From assembly GCA_026394565.1 (NCBI GenBank), contig JAPKYA010000031.1, forward strand, positions 1 through 64,000: a DNA stretch of 64,000 bases, in the 5' to 3' direction. A program made the position numbers and the translations under genes. This document shows positions 11,151 to 19,455 of the stretch, in pieces; the stretch's first letter is position 1; each line of letters starts with the position of its first letter. Below the pieces are notes generated by a model that was given only the letters and a program-made list of their open reading frames with translations, ran no database searches and had not been told where the DNA came from. This stretch comes from Methanothrix sp. (lineage in GTDB: Archaea; Halobacteriota; Methanosarcinia; Methanotrichales; Methanotrichaceae).

Positions 11151-11151
11151 G
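10525..11151 (+). CDS. Fe-S cluster-binding protein (PF04060-like CxxC domain)
   Basis: MLQIEKLLPGYNCGECGLSSCREFAVKLVDVAGLDRC with four-cysteine 4Fe-4S motif; clustered with the ATPase and GTPase. Confidence 0.75.
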   Translation: MLQIEKLLPGYNCGECGLSSCREFAVKLVDVAGLDRCTILKQERFKGRAEQIAGLLACSEKTEEIIGVLDGLRAEFALAPLGGEPSCREDLHPFNPEAHLKEGDIFRYRPLGCPITHFAKVLKNDRGIVTVHLVGPVHLLQGLPAPEDIGICMVAAFEGVVSRGKRPEVGETVRFLPEHCMMQKVHSGVVVHSEGMRVRIEGIDLKVW

Positions 11152-11171
11152 TGGTAAAGTGAGCTCTTTAG

Positions 11172-12989
11172 CTACATGAGGAATGAAAAGACCTTTATCG
11201 ATGCATCGAAAATTGCTATCACGTCCGCAATTCTACCGATCCATTCAAATCCTGCCGATGAGTTCAAGCTTTCCATATCTTTCAAGATGGCTTGGCCATC
11301 TTCTTTAGTTGCTTTCGTCTTCAGGATTTCTTCAAGTTCCAGGAATTTAGTCTCAACAAGCTTACCGAGTTTTATACGATCCTCATTTGGATGAGATGGA
11401 TTCTTTGAAACGCTTTCGTGATCCGAAATGGAATTCTTTTCCATCTCAGCTATTTCATCCAGCTTAGTCTTTACTGCACATAGATTGGCGAATATATTTC
11501 CAGATCCAATTTTTATCTTTGAGAGATCAAATATTATCGTATTCAGTTTTTTATCCATCTGATCCAGCTTGTCCATCGTGGCTGATTCATAAGCTTCCAG
11601 ACAGATATTTGGCTGGAGATACGTCAGAGCCAGCTCGATCTTGGAGAGCCTGCCGGACAGTTCTTGCTCCGCTTCAATCTCGTCCACGATCTCGCAGGCA
11701 TGCCCTCTTTTATCCCTCGGCAAGAGCCCGCAAAACTCTCTGAGAATCGAGGCGATCCTGGTACTAGTTTTGAATATTTTTATTGGATCTTCTGAAGATA
11801 GACTCTTAGCCTCTTGATTTATCTGGGAACCAGGTGCTTCATATTTCGTGCCCGATCCACGGGTTACCTGACAGATTTCCCTGGCAGTCTTCTGAATCCC
11901 TGCGATCGTAGCCTCGATCCTTTCCTCAATAATCGGATTGCATTTTCTCAGCAGACCGACCGCTCCCGGAGCTCTTTCCTCCGCTGCAGCCATATGCTCG
12001 GCAGCGCGATCGCAATACCATCGATAAGCCTTAAGATCGCCTTGAATTTGTTCTCTTGATTTTTCCTTGAGTTTTTGGGTCTCTTCCAGAGCCTTGGCCA
12101 GATTTTCCACCGCGCTAAACAGCTCCTTTTTGTTTTCTGAGCTGCCGACAGCTTCTTTAGCCTCAGCAAGGTACCTTTGTACCTCTGCTTCTGACGCATC
12201 CTGGAAAGTCAGCGCCAGATATGATCGATAGAAAGGACGGCAAAAACTTGCAGGACTGAAATAGGACTCCTCTTGGGATGATTTCTCAAAGAACTCTACT
12301 GCTGCTTCCAGCTCAGCTCTTTGGGCATCCTTTTCACTGGCTTCAGAAGCTTTGTTAACTGAGATTTTTCCCAGTGAGTGGTATGCATACATTCGCACGC
12401 CGCTCACCTGGTCCTCGGTGAGCCTGTGAAGATCCTGCCAGCCCTGGTTTTTGTCGGGCAGAAGGGCAAAGGCTGAGCCCAGGGCACGGGCTGCGACCCA
12501 CCGCACGCCGCTATCCTGGTCCTCGGTAAGTCTGTGAAGATCCTGCCAGCCTTGGTTTTCGTCGGGCAGAAGGGCAAAGGCGGTGCCCAGGGCAAAGACT
12601 GCGACCCACCGCACGAAGATATCCTGGTCTTGAATGAGCCTGAGAAGATCTTGCCAGCCTTGGTCTTTGTTGGGCAAAAGGGCAAAGGCAGAGCTCAGGG
12701 CATCGGCCGCGCCCCGCTGCACGAAGAAATCCTGGTCTTGAATGAGCCTGAGAAGATCTTGCCAGCCTTGGTCTTTGTTGGGCAAAAGGGCAAAAGCAGA
12801 GCTCAGGGCATCAGCCGCGCCCCGCCGCACGAAGATATCCTGGTCTTGAGTGAGCCTGAGAAGATCTTGCCAGCCTTGGTCTTTGTTGGGCAGAAGGGCA
12901 GAGGCGGAGCCCAGGACACGGGCTGCCTCTTTCCGATCCTCAACCTTTTTGCTTGAGACCATTTCATGAATCTCAGACTGACTAATCAA
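11172..12989 (-). CDS. HEAT-repeat protein with C-terminal coiled-coil region
   Basis: Tandem 36-aa units LLPNKDQGWQDLLRLIQDQDFFVQRGAADALSSAFA (PBS-lyase HEAT-like) followed by helical/coiled-coil C-terminus. Confidence 0.8.
   Translation of the reverse strand: MISQSEIHEMVSSKKVEDRKEAARVLGSASALLPNKDQGWQDLLRLTQDQDIFVRRGAADALSSAFALLPNKDQGWQDLLRLIQDQDFFVQRGAADALSSAFALLPNKDQGWQDLLRLIQDQDIFVRWVAVFALGTAFALLPDENQGWQDLHRLTEDQDSGVRWVAARALGSAFALLPDKNQGWQDLHRLTEDQVSGVRMYAYHSLGKISVNKASEASEKDAQRAELEAAVEFFEKSSQEESYFSPASFCRPFYRSYLALTFQDASEAEVQRYLAEAKEAVGSSENKKELFSAVENLAKALEETQKLKEKSREQIQGDLKAYRWYCDRAAEHMAAAEERAPGAVGLLRKCNPIIEERIEATIAGIQKTAREICQVTRGSGTKYEAPGSQINQEAKSLSSEDPIKIFKTSTRIASILREFCGLLPRDKRGHACEIVDEIEAEQELSGRLSKIELALTYLQPNICLEAYESATMDKLDQMDKKLNTIIFDLSKIKIGSGNIFANLCAVKTKLDEIAEMEKNSISDHESVSKNPSHPNEDRIKLGKLVETKFLELEEILKTKATKEDGQAILKDMESLNSSAGFEWIGRIADVIAIFDASIKVFSFLM
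12400..12940 (-). repeat. 108-bp tandem repeat, about 5 units, encoding HEAT repeats
   Basis: 'gccagccttggtctttgttgggca' recurs with 108-bp spacing (12653, 12761, ...). Confidence 0.9.
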
Positions 12990-13092
12990 TAGGGCTCACC
13001 GACAAGAGATCATTCACCAAAGATTAAAACTTTACCTGGCCAATGCACTTCTCGGAAAAGCCTTTCCCCTTTGAACGCCAAGAATCAGCCAA

Positions 13093-13502
13093 ATGTCGCC
13101 AAAGAGCCCAGGAGAATCAATCGTAATGCATGAGAAAATTGATCGAGCCGTCCAGAAGATTAAATCGCTCGGCGGCGACAAAATTAAATTTATCATCCTC
13201 TACGGCTCAGCTTCTGTTGGCAGGATGAAAGAGGATTCGGATATCGATATCAGCGTGTACTACGATGATGCGAATGTCTCCGAATTCCGCCTCAAGGTAT
13301 TATCGGAGCTCTTTGATGATGTCTATGATATCAAGATCTTCCAGCAGCTTCCTCTTCCTTTGCGCATGCAGGTTTTAGAGGCAAGGTCCTGTACGCAGAT
13401 GACACGCCCTTTATGTACGACAAAGCCTATGAGACCATTAAAGAGTTTGAATCCTTCAAGCGCAGATACTACGATTACCTGGGAATAGAATCCATCACTT
13501 GA
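13093..13502 (+). pseudogene. MNT-type nucleotidyltransferase (HEPN/MNT antitoxin-like), single-base frameshift
   Basis: IKFIILYGSASVGRMKEDSDIDISVYYDD (GSxxxGxxxxxSDID). After QVLE the -1/+1 frame continues coherently as GKVLYADDTPFMYDKAYETIKEFESFKRRYYDYLGIESIT* ending near 13502. Confidence 0.75.
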
Positions 13503-13759
13503 GCAGAGGCATGCAATGGCAAGAAAAAAACTCCGCTGTGAGCAAATGCCCAGGCAACCAGCTCCGCCGCTCCCGCGCCCGCGTGCGAGCGTCCGCATGC
13601 GTCCGTGAGTCTTTTCCCTATATTCCAGAATGGGCTGGGGCCACTCGAAACCGCGCCCGTGTCCGGCATCACCGCCGCCCGGTCGCCCTCCTTGAGCGAG
13701 GCGAACATGTGCTTGGGATTGGCCGCCACGCAGTCGAAGATATCTATGCTGAAATCCAT
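13475..13759 (-). pseudogene. Possible fragment of an unidentified gene between MNT and hicA
   Basis: Protein-like GDRAAVMPDTGAVSSGPSPFWNIGKRLTDACGRSHAGAGAAELVAWAF. Both ends are antisense to neighbouring genes, so only the internal part can be genuine. Confidence 0.3.
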
Positions 13760-13965
13760 TCCTCGCGGGAGATACCGGCATCTCTTAAAATGGTCTTAAT
13801 GAGACTTACATCTACGTCCTCGCCTTGATGCGGATTTGGCAGGATGATAACTGTGTCGCCAATGACCATGTAAGGGTGCTTGCTGCCATGGTGTGGTCCC
13901 TCTAATCCCAGCTTCTTCAGCTTCTTAATGAGGACGCGATAAGGAACGGGAATTATTCTACACAA
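13744..13965 (-). CDS. hicA: HicA-family toxin (mRNA interferase)
   Basis: VLIKKLKKLGLEGPHHGSKHPYM...VIILPNPHQGEDVDVSLIKTILRDAGIS; HicA fold with catalytic His in GSKH. Confidence 0.85.
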   Translation of the reverse strand: MCRIIPVPYRVLIKKLKKLGLEGPHHGSKHPYMVIGDTVIILPNPHQGEDVDVSLIKTILRDAGISREEWISA

Positions 13966-14263
13966 TGGCCATCGGCTCCTGAGAGACCCCTATCGAATGA
14001 CCCTCAAGGGACGGAATGGCAAAGCCTCTCTGCAACCGAATGGCAATCCATTCCTCAATAACTTCGATAAGATCTTCCCGGCATTTCTCAATAGTCTCAC
14101 CGGTGGCTATCACACCACGAAGACCTTCCACAGTGGCCATGTAAGAGCCATTCTCCAGGGATTCGTACTTCGCTCGCCTCAAAGCCGCCCCGATATACTC
14201 CGAAAACATGATTAGTTCTACTACTCGATGGGATTTAACAGTTATCTTTTGATTCGGTTTCAT
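13958..14263 (-). CDS. hicB: HicB-family antitoxin
   Basis: YIGAALRRAKYESLENGSYMATVEGLRGVIATGETIEKCREDLIEVIEEWIAIRLQRG; overlaps hicA by 8 bp. Confidence 0.85.
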   Translation of the reverse strand: MKPNQKITVKSHRVVELIMFSEYIGAALRRAKYESLENGSYMATVEGLRGVIATGETIEKCREDLIEVIEEWIAIRLQRGFAIPSLEGHSIGVSQEPMAIV

Positions 14264-14309
14264 GAGAAGACTTTCTTCGGCTTCTCATTGGGACTTCGCG
14301 GCTTCGCGC

Positions 14310-15060
14310 CTTCGCGTGAACCCCTGGATCTCGCGCGAAGCCGCGAAGGGCGCGAAGCCATGATCGCCGACCTCAAGCACTATCCTGCGATGAGGTTCTC
14401 CAGCGTTCTGTTGCTGGAGAGATGACAAGGAGACCAAGATAAAACATGTTGCAGATCGAGAAGCTCTTGCCTGGCTACAACTGCGGGGAGTGCGGCCTTT
14501 CCAGTTGCCGGGAATTCGCGGTCAAGCTGGTGGACGTGGCCGGGCTGGACAGGTGCACCATTCTCAAGCAGGAGAGATTCCTTGGCCGGGCGGAGCAGAT
14601 TGCAGGGCTGCTGGCCTGCTCCGAAAAGACTGAGGATATCATCGGAGTTCTGGACGGCCTGCGGGCGGAATTTGCCTTAGCGCCGCTGCCTGGCGAGCCC
14701 TCCTGCCGGGAGGATCTGCATCCCTTCAATCCCGAGGCGCACTTAAAGGAAGGCGACATCTTCCGCTACCGGCTTTTGGGCCGTCCCATCACTCATTTTG
14801 CAAAGGTGCTCAAGAATAAGCAGGGAATCGTCACTGTGCATCTGGTAGGACCGGGGCATCTGCTGCAGGGCCTGCCAGCGCCGGAGGATATCGGCCTGTG
14901 AGTGGTGACCGCTTTCGAGGGCACGGTGAACCGGGGCAGGAGGCCGGAGGTAGGCGAGACTGTGCGATTTCTGCCCGAGCTACTCCCTGATTTAGAAGGT
15001 GCTACTTGGAAGTGGTGGAGCCCTCCGAGGGGATGATGGTGAGAATCGAGGGTTTTCTCG
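14310..15060 (+). repeat. Copy B of duplicated segment (leader + Fe-S gene)
   Basis: Near-identical to 10390-11150 over the first ~460 bp of CDS, then diverges with stop and frameshifts. Confidence 0.8.
14446..15060 (+). pseudogene. Duplicated Fe-S protein gene truncated by in-frame TGA (Cys to stop)
   Basis: MLQIEKLLPGYNCGECGLSSC... ends PAPEDIGL*. The parent reads GGC ATC TGC ATG GTG; the copy reads GGC CTG TGA GTG GTG, with further decay downstream. Confidence 0.8.
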
Positions 15061-15426
15061 AGCGAGCCCCCTCCTGTAGATATGCACTCGACCAGGATAT
15101 TGCAGTCAAGGCCGGACGTTGCGATAGTGGACAGGGCCGTGAGCTCCCGGATGTTGGTCAACCTGGTGGGCCCAGTGAAGACCAGCTCCTCTGTGTTAAC
15201 GAATACGCTGCCGGCTGTATCGTTGTGCCCGTTGATGGCCGAGATAGTGCCCACCGTAATCAAGCTGACCTTAGTTGAGCACGTCAAGAGGGCTTTAATA
15301 CTCGAGCAAAGTCCGGCCTGCGATCTTGAGGGCATGGCCGGCCACGATCTTGCCGCATGCAGAATGGAAAGTCTAATTAACCTTAACGACTAAATGTTAA
15401 CTTAATTCACGAGTCAATGAGGTAAT

Positions 15427-16053
15427 ATGAGTAGGGACATTACTAAAGATGAGCGCGAATTATTAAAATTTAATTATGAAAAAATTCACCAAAGTGTTTG
15501 GGAGAATCATAAGATATCCTGGACAGTAACTGCTATATTCCTAACGGCGATTTTTGGATTCCAGACATTTATTGTTAAAGATTATTTTTCAGCTGAAAAG
15601 AGGATTTGGATTCAAGTTCTCATTGCCGTCTCAATTATCGAAGGATTGGTCTTGATATGGGTCCTGATCATGCAATGTTTCCGATCATATAATCTGATTA
15701 GATTTTATAGACTAAGGCAAATAGAAGAGATTCTTTCAAGTAATAAAATATGTGAAGATACATATTTAATGCGACAATATAACTACGATTTTAGATGTTT
15801 TCCAAAGCCTCTTAAAAAGGAAATCTATGGGCAATGCGAAGGAAAAGATAAAATCAAAGATATTCCTCCAATAATGGAGAAATTTGATTTTTCCCATATA
15901 TATAGATCCATAAAAATACTGATCAAATACTATAAGGCGATCCTTTTAAAAAAGACTCACTTCGATTTTTTTGATATATACATACTTGTTTTCCTCATAA
16001 TATCGTTCCTAAACCTCATGCTGGCTAGGGCCGCATATATCTATAGATCGTAA
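15427..16053 (+). CDS. Membrane protein of unknown function (about 3 TM)
   Basis: ISWTVTAIFLTAIFGFQTF, IWIQVLIAVSIIEGLVLIWVLIMQCF, IYILVFLIISFLNLMLARA hydrophobic spans. Confidence 0.6.
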   Translation: MSRDITKDERELLKFNYEKIHQSVWENHKISWTVTAIFLTAIFGFQTFIVKDYFSAEKRIWIQVLIAVSIIEGLVLIWVLIMQCFRSYNLIRFYRLRQIEEILSSNKICEDTYLMRQYNYDFRCFPKPLKKEIYGQCEGKDKIKDIPPIMEKFDFSHIYRSIKILIKYYKAILLKKTHFDFFDIYILVFLIISFLNLMLARAAYIYRS

Positions 16054-16127
16054 TTTTGAGCAAACGCCCTGAGGACAGACACAGCCGCCTCCGGGCCCGC
16101 TTGCCCGCGCCCACGCGCATGTGTCCG

Positions 16128-16304
16128 CCCTAGGACCTTGAGCCCTTTTCCGAAGTAAGCGATGAAGTGGAAGTTGGGCCCGAGAACGGAAATGTGATAA
16201 TCAAGCCGCTAATCGGAGCAGTAGAGTTCAAGCGAGAATTGAAAGGCTGCGTGGCGATCTCAAAGATCGATCCTCTTGAGGCAAAGAGAATATGGAAAGC
16301 CTGA
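16128..16304 (+). pseudogene. C-terminal remnant of an AbrB/VapB-like antitoxin
   Basis: Open frame EPFSEVSDEVEVGPENGNVIIKPLIGAVEFKRELKGCVAISKIDPLEAKRIWKA* with no start or DNA-binding N-terminus. Confidence 0.4.
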
Positions 16305-16374
16305 TCTTCGTATGCTCCGCAAAAGGATTTATGCTGAGATGTCTGCAAATATATAACTGATCTGAGGGCATAAA

Positions 16375-16602
16375 ATGTACGAGGATAGAATAGTAATCGA
16401 TCCGGCGGTGAGGCATGGAAAACCGATCATAAAGGGCACTCGTGTTCCTTTGGAGATAATTATCGGCTCGCTTGCCGGCGGCATGGAGATCGAAGAGATT
16501 GTCAAGGAATATGACCTGCAAAAGGAAGATGTTCTAGCAGCCCTGGCATATGCAGCCCGGGTAATTGCCGGCGAAGAGATCACCGCCTATGCACAAGCCT
16601 AA
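16375..16602 (+). CDS. DUF433 antitoxin-like protein
   Basis: IVIDPAVRHGKPIIKGTRVPLEIIIGSLAGGMEIEEIVKEYDLQKEDVLAALAYAA, canonical DUF433. Confidence 0.9.
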   Translation: MYEDRIVIDPAVRHGKPIIKGTRVPLEIIIGSLAGGMEIEEIVKEYDLQKEDVLAALAYAARVIAGEEITAYAQA

Positions 16603-16957
16603 ATTCCTAATGGATGCCGATATGCCCAGATCGAGCGCTATTGCTGTCCGCTCCCTGGGCTTTGATACGGAGGACGTTAGAGACTTAGGCATGAGATATG
16701 CAAAGGATCAAGAGATAATCGACTATGCCTTGAATGCAGGTAGAGTAGTAATAACAAGAGACCTGGATTATGGCGAAATTCTCAGATATCCACAACATCC
16801 TGGTGCAATAATTTTGAGATTGCCCACAGGATTTGTTGCCAAAGAAGTAAACGAGGCCCTCTTGGATTTTCTAAGCTCCGCCAAAAACGATGTACTGCAG
16901 CAAGCTATTATAATTGTTGAATTGGGCAGGTACAGACGACGGCCCTTAAAGGCCTGA
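16589..16957 (+). CDS. DUF5615 PIN-like toxin
   Basis: FLMDADMPRSSAIAVRSLGFDTEDVRDLGMRYAKDQEIIDYALNAGRVVITRDLDYGEI; overlaps the DUF433 gene. Confidence 0.88.
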   Translation: MHKPKFLMDADMPRSSAIAVRSLGFDTEDVRDLGMRYAKDQEIIDYALNAGRVVITRDLDYGEILRYPQHPGAIILRLPTGFVAKEVNEALLDFLSSAKNDVLQQAIIIVELGRYRRRPLKA

Positions 16958-16984
16958 CTGGCTAGTAATCGATTCTTGTGCGGA

Positions 16985-17137
16985 TTGACGAGGCGCAAAT
17001 GAGCGATCTCATCGGCGTTCTGGACGGCCTGCGAGCGGACTTTCCCCGGCGCCCCTGCCCGGCGAGCCCTCCCGCCGGAAGACCTGCACCCCCTCAATCC
17101 CGAGGCATGGTTGAAAGAGGGCGAAATCATTCGCTAA
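16985..17137 (+). pseudogene. Third, decayed fragment of the Fe-S protein gene
   Basis: LIGVLDGLRADF followed by DNA matching '...ggcgagccctcccgccgg...ctgcaccccctcaatcccgaggca...aaagagggcgaaat' but out of frame. Confidence 0.75.
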
Positions 17138-17249
17138 CGACCGGGCAATTCCCAGCGTGTTCGCACTTCGTGCTATGGCTTCGAGGCTTGTCACAAAATT
17201 TAAATAATTTTTTAACTTGCGGGATTGCGAAGGGCGGAGCGGGAAGTCC

Positions 17250-17309
17250 CCATCCTTCAGGGTGGTCTCCCGGACTGCAAGTCCGGGGGAGCGGCTGACA
17301 ACATCAGCC
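17250..17309. repeat. Three consecutive hairpins (structured repeat or IS200/IS605-like end remnant)
   Basis: CCATCC-TTCA-GGGTGG (17250-17265), CTCCCGGACT-GCA-AGTCCGGGGG (17267-17289), GGCTGA-CAACA-TCAGCC (17293-17309). Confidence 0.45.
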
Positions 17310-17715
17310 ACAGGATGAAAGCGGAGCCCTTTGCCCTGATTACTTTCGCCCCCCGCGCAGATCAACTATATATTTCATTGCATCATCACTTCTCCCTCAG
17401 GGAGATTTTGGATTCGCCAGACGATTCCATAGAGTAGGGAGGGAACACCCCGAACCTGTCCGATGAGATCCGAATCTCTGCATCTTGCGACTGCGTCGCA
17501 AATCCCGCCATCTCTGCGGAGTTGCCGTGATCGCAAATCTGATGCAAGTTCGGGCCAATGAAACGGAAACCGAAAATTCCCGAAAAACGCGCCCCGATGC
17601 CAGAGGGCAATGACGGCGTAAAAACGAAGAAGCAGCAGGGAAGCTCCGCCCTTCATGGCGTGGGAGGAGTTCACAGACTTTGGTGATATAATCAAGAACA
17701 TGGAGGAAAGAAGAG

Positions 17716-18069
17716 ATGTCCAGCATAGTACACTTTGAGATACCTGCGGATGATATCCAAAGGGCAAAAGCATTCTATTCCGACCTTTTTGGATGGAAGA
17801 TTGAAAGCTTTCAAGGCATGGATTACATGATGATCGACGTTTATGGCGCTCCCGGTGGGGGGATGATGAAGAGAATGCACCCAGACCAACAAATTACAGA
17901 ATATATCGGAGTGCCGTCGGTGGACGAATATGCAGCGAAAGTTGAAAAGCTGGGCGGCAAAATAATTGTCCCAAAGAAAGCCGTTCCCGGGATGGGGTAT
18001 TTCGTAATCTGCATGGATACTGAGAATAATGCCTTCGGCATCTGGGAGATGAATCTCACAGCGAAGTAA
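17716..18069 (+). CDS. VOC (glyoxalase/bleomycin-resistance-like) family protein
   Basis: IVHFEIPADDIQRAKAFYSDLFGWKIE...GYFVICMDTENNAFGIWE. Confidence 0.88.
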   Translation: MSSIVHFEIPADDIQRAKAFYSDLFGWKIESFQGMDYMMIDVYGAPGGGMMKRMHPDQQITEYIGVPSVDEYAAKVEKLGGKIIVPKKAVPGMGYFVICMDTENNAFGIWEMNLTAK

Positions 18070-18165
18070 TGGCGCGCGGAAGTAGGGTTGCAGTCTTCTT
18101 AACCCTATTTCCATCATGGGCCAAATCTTTTTATGGACTAGGTCCAAACACATTCAGCGATTATC

Positions 18166-18438
18166 ATGGCTAAATTATTAGGAGAGCCTGGAAAAACCTC
18201 CCTGAAATTCTGCTCCGGCACAGGGATTGAGGAGTTCAAACAGGAGTTTTATCTGACGAATTCTGAGGCAGCAGCCTTTTTAAGAGATCTGGCCCGGCAG
18301 ATTGAAGCAGGAGGTAAGGTTGAATTAGCCTATGGGAGCTTGTCCTTCTCGATCAATCCCACATACCCAATCAAGCTTGAAGTGGAATACGAGAAAAATG
18401 AGCTTGAGCTTGAGATAAAGATTAAGGAGATGCCCTGA
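18166..18438 (+). CDS. Amphi-Trp domain-like small protein
   Basis: LTNSEAAAFLRDLARQIEAGGKVELAYGSLSFSINPTYPIKLEVEYEKNELELEIKIKE. Confidence 0.65.
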   Translation: MAKLLGEPGKTSLKFCSGTGIEEFKQEFYLTNSEAAAFLRDLARQIEAGGKVELAYGSLSFSINPTYPIKLEVEYEKNELELEIKIKEMP

Positions 18439-18439
18439 A

Positions 18440-18600
18440 ATTTCGTAAATGCGCCTCTCAGAAAAGCTTTTCCCCTTAGGGCCCCTTGAATCAGCCAAAT
18501 GGCAGCGACAGAGCCCGGGGAGATCAATCGTAATGCAAAACCTATAATTCAGATTTATCACTCTCTATGGCTCGGTTTCTAAAGGCCGGATGAAAGATGA
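18440..18600 (+). pseudogene. Decayed duplicate of the MNT gene 5' end and leader
   Basis: 'ctcagaaaagcttttcccctt...gaatcagccaaatgg...gagcccggggagatcaatcgtaatgcaaaa...atcactctctatggctcggtttctaaaggccggatgaaagatga' parallels 13035-13240. Confidence 0.7.
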
Positions 18601-18617
18601 TTTGGAGGGATTCATAT

Positions 18618-19454
18618 ATGGACATTACACTCGGAGAAGAAGAAATATTCCGTCTGCTTCCAATGCTGAATATGGAAAAGGCGAGGGAAAAAGCCTGGGA
18701 TAAGAAGACAACAGTTTTTAGCAGCGGCTTGAGTGGTCTGCTCTCGCGACCAAAAGCGGAAGAAGTCCAAATTTCTTACAGCGAGTGCCGCTATGAGCCC
18801 TTCTGGCATATTGTTTGCCAAGTATACTATGAATACGACCGCAGGCGTAATTATATAGTTCCCGTTCTCGCACCTGAAGTACAACGTGTTACTATCAATG
18901 GAACGGATTATCAAGTAACGGCCAAGCCCCACCAATTCTCTATTGATGGAGTTGAGCACTGCATGGAGGGGGCTAGCAACGAATATATCTTTGACGCAAT
19001 ACATAACCAGCAACGAGATTGGAAGAACTATCTGCTCTTCGATAAGGAGACGATCGTTGATCCGGCTAAGTTTGCACCAGAGGGAAGTATTGTTGTGCAG
19101 CCTGAAATGCATGCAAGTGCTGCTGTGCGACAGGTCCTGGGTTTTATGCTTCGACCGATCCAAGCCGATAAAATACATGCGGAAAAGGTCGATGTAAAAA
19201 AAATTGGATTATATTTCCGGCCTGTATACGCCTTTGAGTACAAATGGGAAACTAAGGGGAAAACAGCCGTAGCAGAGTTTGACGGCCTGACTGGAACGAT
19301 GACTACAGGGGGAGTTACTCTGCGACAACAAGTAGAAAAAGTGGTAACCCGCGATCTCATATTTGACATGGGCATGTTATCGGCCAATTTGTTGATGCCA
19401 GGCAGTGACATCGTAATCAGAATGGCCAAAGCCGTGGTGAACAGTCGGGAGTAA
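18618..19454 (+). CDS. Conserved-looking hypothetical protein
   Basis: Long ORF starting MDITLGEEEIFRLLPMLNMEKAREKAWDKKTTVFSSGLSGLLSRPKAEEVQISYSECRYEPFW; no recognisable domain. Confidence 0.6.
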   Translation: MDITLGEEEIFRLLPMLNMEKAREKAWDKKTTVFSSGLSGLLSRPKAEEVQISYSECRYEPFWHIVCQVYYEYDRRRNYIVPVLAPEVQRVTINGTDYQVTAKPHQFSIDGVEHCMEGASNEYIFDAIHNQQRDWKNYLLFDKETIVDPAKFAPEGSIVVQPEMHASAAVRQVLGFMLRPIQADKIHAEKVDVKKIGLYFRPVYAFEYKWETKGKTAVAEFDGLTGTMTTGGVTLRQQVEKVVTRDLIFDMGMLSANLLMPGSDIVIRMAKAVVNSRE

Positions 19455-19455
19455 T

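Noticed and set aside
12400-12940. CRISPR-like regular repeats
   Set aside because: 108-bp units have no unique spacers and encode in-frame HEAT repeats; not a CRISPR array.
12534-12956. 140-aa repetitive plus-strand ORF (KILPALVFVGQKGKG repeats)
   Set aside because: Antisense shadow of the HEAT-repeat gene.
14890-14910. Possible selenocysteine TGA (Cys in paralog vs TGA in copy)
   Set aside because: Cys-to-TGA between paralogs is the classic Sec signature, but further frameshifts and divergence follow, no SECIS-like element was evident, and the copy looks like a pseudogene.
14793-15335. 180-aa minus-strand ORF (KVSLITVGTISAINGHNDTAGSVFVNTEELVFTG...)
   Set aside because: Its middle looks somewhat protein-like, but its 3' part is antisense to the Fe-S pseudogene and no family was recognisable; at most a gene fragment, not called.
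16060-16140. GC-rich stretch resembling 13560-13610
   Set aside because: Similarity is partial and low-complexity; cannot be distinguished from composition without an alignment.
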